The notes beneath the pieces are model-generated. The model had not been told where the DNA came from and did not search any database. It was given only the letters and a program-made list of their open reading frames with translations. Positions 1 through 11,056 of a stretch of 64,000 nucleotides of DNA are shown here, in pieces. Position 1 is the first letter of the stretch; each line of letters begins with the position of its first letter. Source of the DNA: Micromonospora pallida (GTDB lineage: Bacteria > Actinomycetota > Actinomycetes > Mycobacteriales > Micromonosporaceae); the NCBI RefSeq assembly GCF_900090325.1, contig NZ_FMHW01000002.1:6821001-6885000 (forward strand). Direction: 5' to 3'. The position numbers and the translations under genes were made by a program.

Positions 1-1
1 C

Positions 2-2002
2 GAGACGCCGTACCGGAAGGTCGTCGACGGTCGGGTCACCGACCAGATCGACTACCTGACCGCGGACGAGGAGGACCGGTTCGTCAAGGCCCAGGCCAAC
101 GCGCCGCTGCTGGCCGACGGCACGTTCGCCGAGGACCGCGTCCTGGTCCGCCGTAAGGGCGGCGAGACCGAGGACGTCGCGCCGTCGGCCGTGGACTACA
201 TGGACGTCTCGCCGCGGCAGATGACCTCGGTCGCGACCGCGATGATCCCGTTCCTCGAGCACGACGACGCCAACCGGGCCCTGATGGGCGCGAACATGCA
301 GCGTCAGGCCGTGCCGCTGGTCAAGGCGGAGTCGCCGCTGGTCGGCACCGGCATGGAGTACCGTGCCGCGGTCGACGCCGGTGACGTCGTGGTGGCCGAG
401 GTCGGCGGGGTGATCGAGGACCTCTGCGCCGACTACATCACCATCCACCAGGACGACGGCCACCGCCGGACGTACCTGCTGCACAAGTTCCGCCGCTCCA
501 ACGCCGGCTCCTGCGTCAACCAGAAGCCGGTGGTCTTCGAGGGCGACCGCGTCGAGGCCGGCCAGGTCATCGCCGACGGTCCGTGCACCGACGAGGGCGA
601 GATGGCGCTCGGGCGCAACCTGCTCGTGGCGTTCATGACCTGGGAGGGCCACAACTACGAGGACGCGATCATCCTGTCGCAGCGCCTCGTGCAGCAGGAC
701 GTGCTCACCTCGATCCACATCGAGGAGCACGAGGTCGACGCCCGGGACACCAAGCTCGGCCCGGAGGAGATCACCCGGGACATCCCGAACGTCAGCGAGG
801 AGATGCTCGCCGACCTCGACGAGCGCGGCATCATCCGGATCGGCGCCGAGGTCGTCCCCGGCGACATCCTGGTCGGCAAGGTCACCCCGAAGGGTGAGAC
901 CGAGCTGACCCCGGAGGAGCGGCTGCTCCGCGCGATCTTCGGTGAGAAGGCGCGCGAGGTCCGGGACACCTCGCTGAAGGTGCCGCACGGTGAGACCGGC
1001 ACGGTCATCGGCGTGCGCACCTTCTCCCGCGAGGACGGCGACGAGCTGCCGCCGGGCGTCAACGAGCTGGTCCGGGTCTACGTCGCCCAGAAGCGGAAGA
1101 TCCAGGACGGTGACAAGCTCGCCGGCCGGCACGGCAACAAGGGCGTCATCTCCAAGATCCTGCCGGTCGAGGACATGCCCTTCCTGGAGGACGGCACCCC
1201 GGTCGACATCGTGCTCAACCCGCTCGGCGTGCCGGGCCGGATGAACATCGGCCAGGTCCTGGAGACCCACCTCGGCTGGGTCGCCAAGACCGGCTGGAAG
1301 GTCGAGGGTGACGACGAGGACTGGAAGCGCGCGCTGCGCGGGATCGAGGCCGCCGAGGCCGAGGCGGACACCAACGTGGCCACCCCGGTCTTCGACGGTG
1401 CCCGCGAGGAGGAGATCTCCGGTCTGCTCGCCGCCACCCTGCCCAACCGGGACGGCAAGCAGCTGATCGGGTCCTCCGGCAAGGCGCAGCTGTTCGACGG
1501 TCGTTCCGGCGAGCCGCTGCCGGACCCGATCGCGGTCGGCTACATCTACATCCTCAAGCTGAACCACCTGGTCGACGACAAGATCCACGCGCGGTCGACC
1601 GGCCCGTACTCGATGATCACGCAGCAGCCGCTGGGTGGTAAGGCGCAGTTTGGTGGCCAGCGGTTCGGCGAGATGGAGTGCTGGGCCATGCAGGCCTACG
1701 GTGCGGCCTACGCGCTCCAGGAGCTGCTGACCATCAAGTCCGACGACGTCCTGGGCCGGGTGAAGGTCTACGAGGCGATCGTCAAGGGCGAGAACATCCC
1801 CGAACCGGGCATCCCGGAGTCGTTCAAGGTGTTGCTCAAGGAGCTCCAGTCGCTCTGCCTCAACGTCGAGGTGCTCTCCTCCGACGGTGTGGCGCTGGAG
1901 ATGCGCGAGACCGACGACGAGGTGTTCCGGGCGGCGGAGGAACTCGGCATCGACCTCTCCCGCCGGCCCAACGAGGGTGTGAGCAGCGTCGACGAAGTCT
2001 GA
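2..2002 (+). CDS. rpoB: RNA polymerase beta subunit, 3' part
   Basis: This is the C-terminal 666 residues of the RNA polymerase beta subunit, which forms the catalytic core with beta-prime. The frame is open from base 2, so the gene starts upstream of the window. The visible part opens with ETPYRKV and contains the conserved GRHGNKG block and the C-terminal [21 protein letters not shown] region (here GEMECW), where beta contacts beta-prime. The rifampicin-resistance cluster lies upstream of the window edge and cannot be judged. rpoC follows after 87 bases that contain a perfect hairpin. Identification is certain; only the start is missing. Confidence 0.98.
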   Translation, partial: ETPYRKVVDGRVTDQIDYLTADEEDRFVKAQANAPLLADGTFAEDRVLVRRKGGETEDVAPSAVDYMDVSPRQMTSVATAMIPFLEHDDANRALMGANMQRQAVPLVKAESPLVGTGMEYRAAVDAGDVVVAEVGGVIEDLCADYITIHQDDGHRRTYLLHKFRRSNAGSCVNQKPVVFEGDRVEAGQVIADGPCTDEGEMALGRNLLVAFMTWEGHNYEDAIILSQRLVQQDVLTSIHIEEHEVDARDTKLGPEEITRDIPNVSEEMLADLDERGIIRIGAEVVPGDILVGKVTPKGETELTPEERLLRAIFGEKAREVRDTSLKVPHGETGTVIGVRTFSREDGDELPPGVNELVRVYVAQKRKIQDGDKLAGRHGNKGVISKILPVEDMPFLEDGTPVDIVLNPLGVPGRMNIGQVLETHLGWVAKTGWKVEGDDEDWKRALRGIEAAEAEADTNVATPVFDGAREEEISGLLAATLPNRDGKQLIGSSGKAQLFDGRSGEPLPDPIAVGYIYILKLNHLVDDKIHARSTGPYSMITQQPLGGKAQFGGQRFGEMECWAMQAYGAAYALQELLTIKSDDVLGRVKVYEAIVKGENIPEPGIPESFKVLLKELQSLCLNVEVLSSDGVALEMRETDDEVFRAAEELGIDLSRRPNEGVSSVDEV

Positions 2003-2009
2003 TCGGGCC

Positions 2010-2041
2010 GGGTGCGGCGGCGCGAGCGCGCCGCCGCACCC
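2010..2041 (+). terminator. Perfect hairpin between rpoB and rpoC
   Basis: Bases 2010-2023 pair perfectly with 2028-2041, giving 14 GC-rich base pairs and a four-base GAGC loop, eight bases after the rpoB stop. There is no T-tract. It could be a partial terminator or attenuator, or an RNase processing site that sets the rpoB/rpoC ratio. The structure is plain in the sequence; the role is inferred. Confidence 0.6.
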
Positions 2042-2089
2042 CTCCCGCCGAACCATCAACCGAGCTGACTTGATGTGAGGGATAACCAA

Positions 2090-5000
2090 GTGCTCGACGT
2101 CAACTTCTTCGACGAGCTGCGCATCGGCCTCGCCACCGCCGACGACATCCGTCAGTGGTCGCATGGCGAGGTCAAGAAGCCTGAGACGATCAACTACCGC
2201 ACCCTGAAGCCGGAGAAGGACGGGCTCTTCTGCGAGAAGATCTTCGGTCCGCAGCGGGACTGGGAGTGCTACTGCGGCAAGTACAAGCGGGTCCGGTTCA
2301 AGGGCATCATCTGTGAGCGCTGCGGCGTCGAGGTGACCCGTTCCAAGGTGCGTCGTGAGCGCATGGGGCACATCGAGCTGGCCGCGCCGGTGACCCACAT
2401 CTGGTACTTCAAGGGCGTGCCGAGCCGGCTGGGCTACCTGCTGGACCTCGCCCCCAAGGACCTCGAGAAGATCATTTACTTCGCCTCGTACGTGGTGACG
2501 AGCGTGGACGCCGAGTCGCGTCACCGTGACCTCTCCACCATCGAGAACGAGATCCTGGCCGAGAAGCGGCAGGCGGAGAACAGCCGCGACTCGGAGATCG
2601 AGAAGCGGGCCGCCAAGCTCGAGGCCGACCTGGCCGAGCTGGAGGCCGAGGGAGCCAAGGCGGACGTCCGGCGCAAGGTCAAGGAGGGCGGAGAGCGCGA
2701 GATGCGCCAGATCCGCGACCGGGCCCAGCGCGAGATCGACCGTCTGGACGAGGTGCTCGACACCTTCCGCAAGCTGGATTCGAAGCAGCTGGTCACCGAC
2801 GAGCTGCTCTACCGCGAGCTGCGGGACCGGTTCGGCGAGTACTTCACCGGCGGCATGGGCGCCGAGGCGATCAAGGCGCTGGTCCAGAACATGGACCTCG
2901 ACGCCGAGGCGGAGAACCTCCGCGAGATCATCCGTACCGGCAAGGGGCAGCGGAAGATCCGGGCGCTGAAGCGGCTGAAGGTCGTCGCGGCGTTCCTGAA
3001 CACCCGCAACTCGCCGCTCGGCATGGTGCTCGACTGCGTCCCGGTCATCCCGCCGGACCTGCGGCCGATGGTGCAGCTCGACGGTGGCCGCTTCGCCACC
3101 TCCGACCTGAACGACCTGTACCGCCGCGTGATCAACCGGAACAACCGCCTCAAGCGACTGATCGACCTCGGCGCGCCCGAGATCATCGTCAACAACGAGA
3201 AGCGGATGCTCCAGGAGGCCGTCGACGCGCTCTTCGACAACGGCCGTCGTGGTCGTCCGGTCACCGGTCCGGGTAACCGGCCGCTGAAGTCGCTCTCCGA
3301 CATGCTCAAGGGCAAGCAGGGCCGGTTCCGGCAGAACCTGCTCGGCAAGCGGGTCGACTACTCCGGTCGTTCGGTCATCGTCGTCGGCCCGAAGCTGAAG
3401 CTGCACCAGTGCGGCCTGCCCAAGCAGATGGCGCTGGAGCTGTTCAAGCCCTTCGTGATGAAGCGGCTGGTCGACCTGAACCACGCGCAGAACATCAAGT
3501 CCGCGAAGCGGATGGTCGAGCGGCAGCGGCCGGTCGTGTGGGACGTGCTGGAAGAGGTCATCGGCGAGCACCCGGTGCTGCTCAACCGGGCGCCCACCCT
3601 GCACCGACTGGGCATCCAGGCGTTCGAGCCGCAGCTCGTCGAGGGCAAGGCCATCCAGATCCACCCGCTGGTCTGTACCGCGTTCAACGCCGACTTCGAC
3701 GGTGACCAGATGGCGGTGCACGTGCCGCTCTCCGCCGAGGCGCAGGCCGAGGCGCGGATCCTGATGCTGTCGTCGAACAACATCCTGAAGCCGGCGGACG
3801 GCAAGCCGGTGACCATGCCCACCCAGGACATGATCATCGGTCTGTACCACCTCACCCACTTCACCCCGGGTGGCAAGGGCGAGGGCCGGGCGTTCAGCTC
3901 GGACGCCGAGGCTCGGATGGCCTTCGACAACGGCGAGCTGCACCTGCAGTCGCCGGTGCGGATCCGGCTGCGCGGCGTCTCCGGTGTCGACAACGGCGCC
4001 GGGGCCGAGCCGTGGGTCGCGCCGGAGGAGTGGGTCGAGGGCGAGCCGCTGATCGTCGACACCACCCTCGGTCGGGTGCTGTTCAACGAGACCATGCCGG
4101 TCGGCTACCGCTTCGTGAACTACGAGGTGCGCAAGGGGCAGCTCTCCGCCATCGTCAACGACCTCGCCGAGCGGTTCCCGAAGGTGGCCCTCGCGGCGAC
4201 CCTGGACGGGCTCAAGGAGGCCGGTTTCCACTGGGCCACCTGGTCCGGGGTGACCATCGGCATGGAGGACGTCGTCACTCCGCCGAGCAAGCAGGAGATC
4301 CTGGCCCGGTACGAGAAGGAAGCCGACCGGATCGACAAGCAGTACCAGCGTGGTCTGATGACCGGTGAGGAGCGCCGCGGCGAGCTCATCGAGATCTGGA
4401 CCAAGGCCACCAACGAGGTCGCCAAGAACCTGGAGACCTCGCTGCCCCGGGAGAACCCGCTGTGGAAGATGATCCACTCGGGTGCCCGCGGTAACCTGCT
4501 GCAGCTCCGGCAGATCGCCGCGATCCGTGGTCTGGTGGCCAACCCGAAGGGCGAGATCATCCCCCGGCCGATCAAGTCGAGCTACCGGGAGGGTCTGTCC
4601 GTACTGGAGTACTTCATCTCCACGCACGGCGCCCGGAAGGGTCTGGCGGACACCGCGCTGCGGACCGCCGACTCGGGTTACCTGACCCGTCGTCTGGTGG
4701 ACGTGTCGCAGGACGTCATCATCCGCGAGGAGGACTGCGGCACCGACCGGGCGATCCCGATGCAGGTCGGCGAGCGGATCGACGGCAAGCTGGTGGTGCA
4801 CGAGCACGCCGAGACCGGCGTGCACGCCCGGACCCTGGCCGACGACATCAAGGGGCCGGACGGCACCGTCGTCGTCGAGCGGGGCGCGGACCTGAACTCG
4901 ATCCTGGTCGACAAGATCGTCGCGGCCGGGGTGGAGAACGTTCGGGTGCGCAGCGTGCTGACCTGCGAGTCGAAGCTGGGCGTCTGCGGTGCCTGCTACG

Positions 5001-5983
5001 GCCGGTCGCTGCCGACCGGCAAGACCGTAGACATCGGCGAGGCGGTCGGCATCATCGCCGCGCAGTCCATCGGTGAGCCGGGTACGCAGCTGACCATGCG
5101 TACCTTCCACACCGGTGGTGTCGCGGGTGAGGACATCACCCAGGGTCTGCCCCGTGTCACGGAGATCTTCGAGGCCCGGGTCCCGAAGGGCAAGGCGCCG
5201 ATCGCCGACACCCCCGGCCGGATCCGGATCGAGGACGGCGAGCGTTCGCGGAAGATCATCGTGATCCCGGACGACGGCAGCGACGAGATCGTCTACGACA
5301 AGATCTCGAAGCGGGTCCGGCTGCGCCCGGGCGTCCACGACGGCGGTCACGTCGAGGTCGGCGAGAAGCTCACCGAGGGCACCATCGACCCGCACGAGCT
5401 GCTGCGCATCCTCGGCCCGCGCGCGGTCCAGGTCCACCTGACCCAGGAGGTCCAGGAGGTCTACCGCTCGCAGGGTGTGCTCATCCACGACAAGCACATC
5501 GAGATCATCATCCGCCAGATGCTCAAGCGGGTGACGGTCATCGACTCCGGCTCGACCGAGTTCCTGCCGGGCGTGCTGGTCGACCGGGCGCTGTTCGAGT
5601 CGGAGAACCGCCGACTCGTCTCCGAGGGCGGCGAGCCCGCCGCCGGACGCCCGGTGCTGATGGGTATCACCAAGGCGTCGCTGGCCACCGACTCGTGGCT
5701 GTCGGCGGCCTCCTTCCAGGAGACCACCCGGGTGCTGACGGACGCGGCGATCCACGCCCGCAGCGACTCGCTGATCGGCCTGAAGGAGAACGTGATCATC
5801 GGTAAGCTCATCCCGGCCGGTACCGGTATCAGCAAGTACCGCAACGTCCGGGTGGAGCCGACCGAGGAGGCGAAGGCCAAGGTCTACTCGATGACCGGCT
5901 ACCCGGAGACCGACTACGGCTTCGGGCCGGCCAGCGGCCAGGCGGTGCCGCTGGACGACTTCGACTTCGGGTCGTACCGCTAG
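2090..5983 (+). CDS. rpoC: RNA polymerase beta-prime subunit
   Basis: The product is 1297 residues, the usual actinobacterial length. An N-terminal zinc finger (CYCG ... CERCG) is followed near residues 533-540 by the invariant active-site motif [12 protein letters not shown], which binds the catalytic magnesium. A second zinc site ([13 protein letters not shown]) lies near residue 970. I chose GTG 2090, giving [13 protein letters not shown], because GAGGG at 2077-2081 is ideally spaced eight bases ahead. An in-frame GTG at 2075 would overlap that ribosome site. The gene is co-oriented with rpoB and ends just before a strong terminator. Confidence 0.98.
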   Translation: MLDVNFFDELRIGLATADDIRQWSHGEVKKPETINYRTLKPEKDGLFCEKIFGPQRDWECYCGKYKRVRFKGIICERCGVEVTRSKVRRERMGHIELAAPVTHIWYFKGVPSRLGYLLDLAPKDLEKIIYFASYVVTSVDAESRHRDLSTIENEILAEKRQAENSRDSEIEKRAAKLEADLAELEAEGAKADVRRKVKEGGEREMRQIRDRAQREIDRLDEVLDTFRKLDSKQLVTDELLYRELRDRFGEYFTGGMGAEAIKALVQNMDLDAEAENLREIIRTGKGQRKIRALKRLKVVAAFLNTRNSPLGMVLDCVPVIPPDLRPMVQLDGGRFATSDLNDLYRRVINRNNRLKRLIDLGAPEIIVNNEKRMLQEAVDALFDNGRRGRPVTGPGNRPLKSLSDMLKGKQGRFRQNLLGKRVDYSGRSVIVVGPKLKLHQCGLPKQMALELFKPFVMKRLVDLNHAQNIKSAKRMVERQRPVVWDVLEEVIGEHPVLLNRAPTLHRLGIQAFEPQLVEGKAIQIHPLVCTAFNADFDGDQMAVHVPLSAEAQAEARILMLSSNNILKPADGKPVTMPTQDMIIGLYHLTHFTPGGKGEGRAFSSDAEARMAFDNGELHLQSPVRIRLRGVSGVDNGAGAEPWVAPEEWVEGEPLIVDTTLGRVLFNETMPVGYRFVNYEVRKGQLSAIVNDLAERFPKVALAATLDGLKEAGFHWATWSGVTIGMEDVVTPPSKQEILARYEKEADRIDKQYQRGLMTGEERRGELIEIWTKATNEVAKNLETSLPRENPLWKMIHSGARGNLLQLRQIAAIRGLVANPKGEIIPRPIKSSYREGLSVLEYFISTHGARKGLADTALRTADSGYLTRRLVDVSQDVIIREEDCGTDRAIPMQVGERIDGKLVVHEHAETGVHARTLADDIKGPDGTVVVERGADLNSILVDKIVAAGVENVRVRSVLTCESKLGVCGACYGRSLPTGKTVDIGEAVGIIAAQSIGEPGTQLTMRTFHTGGVAGEDITQGLPRVTEIFEARVPKGKAPIADTPGRIRIEDGERSRKIIVIPDDGSDEIVYDKISKRVRLRPGVHDGGHVEVGEKLTEGTIDPHELLRILGPRAVQVHLTQEVQEVYRSQGVLIHDKHIEIIIRQMLKRVTVIDSGSTEFLPGVLVDRALFESENRRLVSEGGEPAAGRPVLMGITKASLATDSWLSAASFQETTRVLTDAAIHARSDSLIGLKENVIIGKLIPAGTGISKYRNVRVEPTEEAKAKVYSMTGYPETDYGFGPASGQAVPLDDFDFGSYR

Positions 5984-5992
5984 GCAGTGCCA

Positions 5993-6028
5993 CGACGAGG
6001 CCCCCGGCATCCGCCGGGGGCCTCGTCG
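5993..6028 (+). terminator. Strong terminator after rpoC
   Basis: A perfect 16-bp stem (5993-6008 with 6013-6028) closes a four-base loop and starts ten bases after the rpoC stop. It lacks a clear U-tract, as is common for terminators in high-GC actinobacteria. It should end the rpoBC transcript. Confidence 0.85.
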
Positions 6029-6089
6029 CGTACCGGGCGGGTGGCCTCCGCTGCCACCCCGACGGGCGGGTCGGGGCATGATGGAGGGC

Positions 6090-6458
6090 ATGACGACGGC
6101 GCCCGGGCAGCCACCCGCCGTGCGTCAGGGGCTGCGCCACCCGCTCGACCCTGACCCGGCCCGCTCGACGAAGGCCCAGGCGGTGTTCGCCCTTGGGCTG
6201 GTCGCCGCGCTCACCGGCCTCTTCCTCGGTGGCGTCGTGCCGGCGACCGTGGCACTCCAACTCTCCCGGCAGGCGCGCCGGGAGGCGTACGCCTCGGGGG
6301 GTTTCCTGACCGGCGCAGCCTGGCTGCGGCGGGGGGAGCGGCTCGCCTGGACCGGGCTGGGCCTGGCCGCGGTCACCGTGGTGGTCGCGGTGGTGCTTGC
6401 CGTGGTCCGGCTCGCGGAGGCGCCCTACACCCAGGATTTCGCCCCGACCGTCAACTGA
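6090..6458 (+). CDS. Small two-span membrane protein, function unknown
   Basis: This is a hypothetical protein of 122 residues from ATG 6090. A short polar N-terminus precedes two strongly hydrophobic stretches: about residues 32-58, and about residues 88-112, which is rich in Val and Ala. Between them is a basic loop with several Arg. ATG 6078 is an in-frame alternative start that adds four residues. I prefer 6090 because GGAGGG sits just before it and a -10-like CATGAT lies seven bases upstream, but neither start has ideal spacing. The gene stands between the rpoC terminator and another membrane-protein gene. No family is recognised. Confidence 0.65.
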   Translation: MTTAPGQPPAVRQGLRHPLDPDPARSTKAQAVFALGLVAALTGLFLGGVVPATVALQLSRQARREAYASGGFLTGAAWLRRGERLAWTGLGLAAVTVVVAVVLAVVRLAEAPYTQDFAPTVN

Positions 6459-6544
6459 GCCGGCTGGGCCGGGCGGCGCGACGGTAGCCTGAGCCCGGCA
6501 CCCGTCGCCCGGCGGTGGCCGGTGCGCGTCGACAGGAGGACCCA

Positions 6545-7405
6545 GTGACCGAACCGGTGCGGCCGTCGGCGGACGCCCCGGCGCAGCCGGCGCCGACCGC
6601 CGGTCCCACGCCGCAGCCGCATCCTGCGGGGCCGGCGGCATGGGATCCAGCGCCGACGGTTCCGCCCCCGCCGGCGTGGGATCCGATCCCGGCGGTCCCG
6701 GCCTCGCCGGCGTGGGATCCGGCCCCGACGGCCCAGGGGCCGGCGGCATCGGAGCCGGTCCCGGCACCGGCATCCCAGGCTCCGTCGGCTCAGGTCCCGG
6801 CCGCTCCGGAAGCGGACCGGCTGGTCGGTCCGGTCGGAGCGCAGCCGGCGCCGACCGCTGGCCACTCGCCGCAGCCGCACCCCGTGGGGCCGGCGGTCGG
6901 GTCACCCGGGCCGGTGCCCGGCGGGCTGTTCCCGCCACCGGGGTACGGCGGCTTTCCGTTCCGGCCCGACGGCCGCCCGGTGCCCCCGCCGCCCCGGGAT
7001 GCGGTGCTCCCCCCGAAGCGGATCGACGCGGTTCCCGGTACGCCGTTCGGTGTGGCGCACCTGGAGGTGCCGCCGGTCACCTCCGGCCTCGCGGTGGGTT
7101 CGCTGGTCGCCGGCATCGTCTCGGTCCTGGTCGCCCTGCTGGTCGGTTGCTTTGGCCTGGCCGGCGCCGCCGGGGGCTGGGGCGCCTGGGCGGCCGGGGC
7201 GTTCACCCTGCTGGGCGCGCTCACCGGGGCGGGCGCGTTGGTCGCCGGGCTGCTCGGCGCGCGACAGGTCCGGCGGCCGGCACCACCGCCGGCGGTCCGG
7301 TTCACCGGTCGGGGGCTGGCCGTCGCGGGGATCAGCTGCGGTGCGACCGGGCTGGCGCTCTCCCTGCTCGGGCTGGGTGCTGCGGTGCTCCTGCAGCTCG
7401 CCTGA
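6545..7405 (+). CDS. Proline-rich membrane protein, DUF4190-like
   Basis: The 286-residue product has a Pro/Ala-rich N-terminal half with repeated PAWDP-type units (about residues 30-75), then a hydrophobic C-terminal half with about three membrane spans. These fall near residues 180-205, 210-235 and 260-285 and are rich in Gly and Ala. This layout of a disordered proline-rich head plus a small membrane domain fits actinobacterial DUF4190-type proteins. Start GTG 6545 is set by AGGAGGA at 6534-6540. A -10-like TAGCCT lies at 6485-6490. The proline-rich head may bind cytosolic partners, but nothing shows the function. Confidence 0.7.
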   Translation: MTEPVRPSADAPAQPAPTAGPTPQPHPAGPAAWDPAPTVPPPPAWDPIPAVPASPAWDPAPTAQGPAASEPVPAPASQAPSAQVPAAPEADRLVGPVGAQPAPTAGHSPQPHPVGPAVGSPGPVPGGLFPPPGYGGFPFRPDGRPVPPPPRDAVLPPKRIDAVPGTPFGVAHLEVPPVTSGLAVGSLVAGIVSVLVALLVGCFGLAGAAGGWGAWAAGAFTLLGALTGAGALVAGLLGARQVRRPAPPPAVRFTGRGLAVAGISCGATGLALSLLGLGAAVLLQLA

Positions 7406-7867
7406 GCCCGGCCCCGGGGTCGCCGGGCCGGCACGCGGGGAAGCCGTTACACTTGTGACTCGTAGATGCCCGACGCGGGCGGGCAGGCCGACGGGAGCCG
7501 GGAAAGCGGGCACGCATTCCGACCGGACCACCCCGTTTTGACCTGCACGCTTGTGGTAGGTAATCTTCCCCCTTGTGCCCGGCCCGTCCGGGCATCTCGT
7601 GCGTGCGCTGGACCCGGCGACCCGGTCGCCGAGCAGCAGCACCACAAAGCCACAACACCTGGCGAGCGGGCGACCGTGTGCCAGGGACACACCCGGTGCG
7701 GCGTCCGCGTCGGCACCGGAAACCGTGAGTTGGGCGACACGCCCGACCGCGGGTGCCGGGACCTCCGCGAGGCGGCCCTGGCCGGAATGTAGGAGAGTCG
7801 TCCACCTGGGCGGCTACGAGCAGACGGCGCGGCCGCGACAGGCGGCCGAAGGGAGCGGAGAAACCCG
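7406..7867. other. Long leader of the str operon, no gene seen
   Basis: These 462 bases hold no convincing coding sequence. The short open frames here have no family signature or good ribosome site. The stretch carries a promoter at 7538-7566 and a second -10-like TACACT at 7448-7453. The remaining ~290 bases upstream of rpsL would be a long 5' leader. Confidence 0.6.
7538..7566 (+). promoter_or_regulatory. Predicted main sigma promoter of the str operon
   Basis: TTGACC at 7538-7543 is followed, after exactly 17 bases, by TAATCT at 7561-7566. This fits the actinobacterial TTGAC-N17-TANNNT pattern. It lies about 300 bases before rpsL and would drive rpsL-rpsG-fusA. Confidence 0.65.
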
Positions 7868-8242
7868 GTGCCCACGATCCAGCAGCTGGTCCGCAAGGGC
7901 CGACAGGCCAAGACGACCAAGACCAAGACCCCGGCGTTGAAGGGTTCCCCCCAGCGCCGCGGCGTGTGCACCCGCGTGTACACCACCACCCCGAAGAAGC
8001 CGAACTCGGCGCTGCGCAAGGTCGCTCGGGTCAAGCTCAGCAGCCAGATCGAGGTGACCGCCTACATCCCGGGCGTGGGTCACAACCTGCAGGAGCACTC
8101 GATCGTGCTCGTCCGTGGCGGCCGGGTGAAGGACCTCCCCGGCGTGCGTTACAAGATCGTTCGCGGTTCGCTGGACACCCAGGGTGTCCGGAACCGCAAG
8201 CAGGCACGCAGCCGCTACGGCGCGAAGAAGGAGAAGAGCTGA
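7868..8242 (+). CDS. rpsL: 30S ribosomal protein S12
   Basis: S12 (124 residues) sits at the decoding centre of the small subunit and controls accuracy. The PNSALRK motif is intact and the lysine positions that mutate to streptomycin resistance appear as wild type, in TPKKPNS and in GGRVKDLPG. Start GTG 7868 follows a GGAG-rich stretch. This is the first gene of the str operon, with rpsG starting one base after its stop. Confidence 0.98.
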   Translation: MPTIQQLVRKGRQAKTTKTKTPALKGSPQRRGVCTRVYTTTPKKPNSALRKVARVKLSSQIEVTAYIPGVGHNLQEHSIVLVRGGRVKDLPGVRYKIVRGSLDTQGVRNRKQARSRYGAKKEKS

Positions 8243-8243
8243 G

Positions 8244-8714
8244 ATGCCGCGTAAGGGACCCGCTCCGCGTCGGCCGCTGGTCGCTGACCCGGTGTACAAC
8301 TCGCCGCTGGTCACCCAGCTCGTGAACAAGATCCTGCTGCGCGGCAAGCGCCAGCTCGCCGAGCGCGTCGTGTACGCCGCCCTGGAGGGCTGCCGCGAGA
8401 AGTCCGGCACCGACCCCGTCGTCACCCTGAAGCGGGCGATGGACAACGTCAAGCCGACCCTCGAGGTGCGCAGCCGCCGGGTCGGTGGCGCCACCTACCA
8501 GGTGCCGGTCGAGGTGCGTCCGGCCCGGGCCACCACCCTGGGCCTGCGTTGGCTGGTGACCTACTCCCGCGCCCGGCGCGAGAAGACCATGGTCGAGCGG
8601 CTGATGAACGAGCTGCTCGACGCCAGCAACGGCCTCGGCGCCGCCGTCAAGCGGCGCGAGGACACGCACAAGATGGCCGAGTCCAACAAGGCCTTCGCGC
8701 ACTACCGCTGGTAA
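8244..8714 (+). CDS. rpsG: 30S ribosomal protein S7
   Basis: S7 (156 residues) starts assembly of the 30S head and contacts the E-site tRNA. The N-terminus [11 protein letters not shown] and the basic C-terminal helix ending in NKAFAHYRW are typical. The start lies one base after the rpsL stop, so the two are probably translationally coupled. In Escherichia coli S7 represses its own operon; the equivalent target is not obvious here. A hairpin follows the gene. Confidence 0.98.
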   Translation: MPRKGPAPRRPLVADPVYNSPLVTQLVNKILLRGKRQLAERVVYAALEGCREKSGTDPVVTLKRAMDNVKPTLEVRSRRVGGATYQVPVEVRPARATTLGLRWLVTYSRARREKTMVERLMNELLDASNGLGAAVKRREDTHKMAESNKAFAHYRW

Positions 8715-8721
8715 CACCACA

Positions 8722-8752
8722 GGTTCCGGTGCCCCTGGCGGGCACCGGAACC
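8722..8752 (+). terminator. Perfect hairpin between rpsG and fusA
   Basis: Bases 8722-8734 pair with 8740-8752 in a 13-bp perfect stem with a five-base loop, eight bases after the rpsG stop. It has no T-tract. It may partly terminate or process the str transcript before fusA. Confidence 0.5.
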
Positions 8753-8792
8753 GCCGCCAGTTGAGTCGAGACGACGATAAGTAGGGATTGAA

Positions 8793-10889
8793 GTGGCCGC
8801 CGCAGACGCGCTTGCCAACGTACGCAACATCGGCATCATGGCGCACATCGATGCCGGTAAGACCACGACCACCGAGCGAATCCTGTTCTACACCGGCATC
8901 ACGTACAAGATCGGTGAGGTCCACGAGGGCGCCGCCGTCATGGACTGGATGGAGCAGGAGCAGGAGCGGGGGATCACCATCACCTCCGCCGCCACCAAGT
9001 GTGAGTGGAAGGGCCACACGATCCAGATCATCGACACGCCCGGCCACGTCGACTTCACGGTCGAGGTCGAGCGGTCGTTGCGGGTGCTGGACGGTGCGGT
9101 GGCCGTTTACGACGGTGTCGCCGGCGTGGAGCCCCAGACGGAGAACGTCTGGCGTCAGGCCGACAAGTACAACGTCCCCCGGATGTGCTTCGTCAACAAG
9201 CTCGACCGGACCGGTGCCGACTTCTTCCGCTGCGTGCAGATGATGATCGACCGGCTCAACGCCACCCCGCTGGTGCTCCAGATCCCGATCGGCAACGAGT
9301 CCGACTTCATCGGCGTGGTCGACCTGGTTGAGATGCGCGCCCTCACCTGGCGTGGGGAGACCCAGAAGGGTGAGGACTACGCGATCGAGGAAATCCCGGC
9401 CGACCTGGCCGACTCCGCCGCCGAGTGGCGCGAGAAGCTGATGGAGACCCTGGCCGACGTCGACGACGCGGTGATGGAGAAGTACCTCGAGGGCGAGGAG
9501 ATCTCGGTCGACGAGGTCAAGGCCGCCATCCGCCGGTCCACCATCGCCGGCAAGGCCAACCCGGTCCTCACCGGCACCGCCTTCAAGAACAAGGGCATCC
9601 AGCCGATGCTCGACGCGGTGGTCGCGTACCTCCCGTCGCCGCTGGACATCCCGGCCATCGAGGGCACCGCGACCGACGGTGAGACCCCGTTGCAGCGGAA
9701 GCCGTCGAAGTCGGAGCCCTTCTCCGCGCTGGCCTTCAAGATCCAGACGGACAAGCACCTCGGCAAGCTGACCTACGTCCGGATCTACTCCGGCACGCTC
9801 GAGTCCGGCTCCCAGGTGGTGAACTCCACCAAGGACCGCAAGGAGCGGATCGGCAAGATCTACCAGATGCACGCCAACAAGCGGGAAGAGCGCAGCTCGG
9901 CCCAGGCTGGCGACATCATCGCGGTGCAGGGTCTGAAGCAGACCACCACCGGTGACACGCTCTGCGACCCGGCGAACCCGGTCATCCTGGAGTCGATGAC
10001 CTTCCCGGAGCCGGTCATCGAGGTCGCCATCGAGCCGAAGACCAAGGCCGACCAGGAGAAGCTCAGCACCGCCATCCAGCGGCTCGCCGAGGAGGACCCG
10101 ACCTTCCGGGTCAAGCTCGACGACCAGACCGGTCAGACGGTCATCTCCGGCATGGGCGAGCTGCACCTGGACATCCTGGTCGACCGGATGCGCCGCGAGT
10201 TCAACGTCGAGGCGAACATCGGTAAGCCGCAGGTGGCGTACCGCGAGACCATCCGCCGTGCGGTGGAGAAGGTCGAGTACACCCACAAGAAGCAGACCGG
10301 TGGTTCCGGCCAGTACGCCCGGGTGATCATCAGCCTGGAGCCGCTGCCGCTCGGCAACGACGCCCCGACCTACGAGTTCGCCAACGCGGTGACCGGTGGC
10401 CGCATCCCGCGGGAGTTCATCCCGTCGGTGGACGCGGGCGCGCAGGACGCCATGCAGTACGGCATCCTCGCCGGCTTCCCCGTGGTGGGCGTCAAGCTCA
10501 CCCTGGTGGACGGCCAGTACCACGAGGTCGACTCGTCGGAAATGGCATTCAAGATCGCCGGCTCGATGGCGATGAAGGAGGCGGCCCGCAAGGCCGACCC
10601 CGCTCTCCTCGAGCCGATGATGGCCGTTGAGGTCACCACTCCGGAGGAGAACATGGGTGACGTCATCGGCGACCTCAACTCCCGCCGCGGCATCATCCAG
10701 GCGATGGAGGAGCGCAGTGGCGCCCGCGTCGTCCGGGCTCTGGTGCCGTTGTCGGAGATGTTCGGCTACGTCGGCGACCTGCGGTCGAAGACCCAGGGCC
10801 GGGCTAGCTACAGCATGCAGTTCGACTCCTACGCCGAGGTTCCGACCAACGTGGCGAAGGAGATCATCGCGAAGGCCACGGGCGAGTAG
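8793..10889 (+). CDS. fusA: Translation elongation factor G
   Basis: EF-G (698 residues) is the GTPase that moves tRNAs and mRNA after peptide-bond formation. Visible G-motifs are the P-loop [13 protein letters not shown] near residue 20, [13 protein letters not shown] and [10 protein letters not shown]. The later domains end in the [17 protein letters not shown] block. Start GTG 8793 gives [14 protein letters not shown], the usual actinobacterial N-terminus. It is the third gene of the str operon. Confidence 0.98.
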   Translation: MAAADALANVRNIGIMAHIDAGKTTTTERILFYTGITYKIGEVHEGAAVMDWMEQEQERGITITSAATKCEWKGHTIQIIDTPGHVDFTVEVERSLRVLDGAVAVYDGVAGVEPQTENVWRQADKYNVPRMCFVNKLDRTGADFFRCVQMMIDRLNATPLVLQIPIGNESDFIGVVDLVEMRALTWRGETQKGEDYAIEEIPADLADSAAEWREKLMETLADVDDAVMEKYLEGEEISVDEVKAAIRRSTIAGKANPVLTGTAFKNKGIQPMLDAVVAYLPSPLDIPAIEGTATDGETPLQRKPSKSEPFSALAFKIQTDKHLGKLTYVRIYSGTLESGSQVVNSTKDRKERIGKIYQMHANKREERSSAQAGDIIAVQGLKQTTTGDTLCDPANPVILESMTFPEPVIEVAIEPKTKADQEKLSTAIQRLAEEDPTFRVKLDDQTGQTVISGMGELHLDILVDRMRREFNVEANIGKPQVAYRETIRRAVEKVEYTHKKQTGGSGQYARVIISLEPLPLGNDAPTYEFANAVTGGRIPREFIPSVDAGAQDAMQYGILAGFPVVGVKLTLVDGQYHEVDSSEMAFKIAGSMAMKEAARKADPALLEPMMAVEVTTPEENMGDVIGDLNSRRGIIQAMEERSGARVVRALVPLSEMFGYVGDLRSKTQGRASYSMQFDSYAEVPTNVAKEIIAKATGE

Positions 10890-11056
10890 TTTCTCGCCCG
10901 CGGTCTCCGCGGAACTGTGTGACCGGGCCTGTAGGCTTCACCGCCGCAAGTCCCACAAGCTCTCCGGCCGCCTGGCCGGAAAGGCTGTCGACAGAGTCCT
11001 AAGCGCCGATCGGCGCGCCGGGGCGTACGAACCAAGAAGTCCACAGGAGGACACCA

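Noticed and set aside
2075..2089. Earlier GTG start for rpoC
   Set aside because: It would place the start on top of the GAGGG ribosome site that serves GTG 2090, and homologues begin at the later codon.
7441..7453. Second str promoter at TACACT
   Set aside because: The hexamer fits a -10 box, but no acceptable -35 lies 16-19 bases upstream. It is only mentioned in the leader entry.
7466..7792. Possible small gene upstream of rpsL
   Set aside because: It contains the predicted str promoter, has no ribosome site and no recognisable protein features.
8037..10523. Very long open frame on the - strand across rpsL-fusA
   Set aside because: It is antisense to certain genes. Long antisense frames are expected in GC-rich codons with G/C third positions, and the translation has no family motif.
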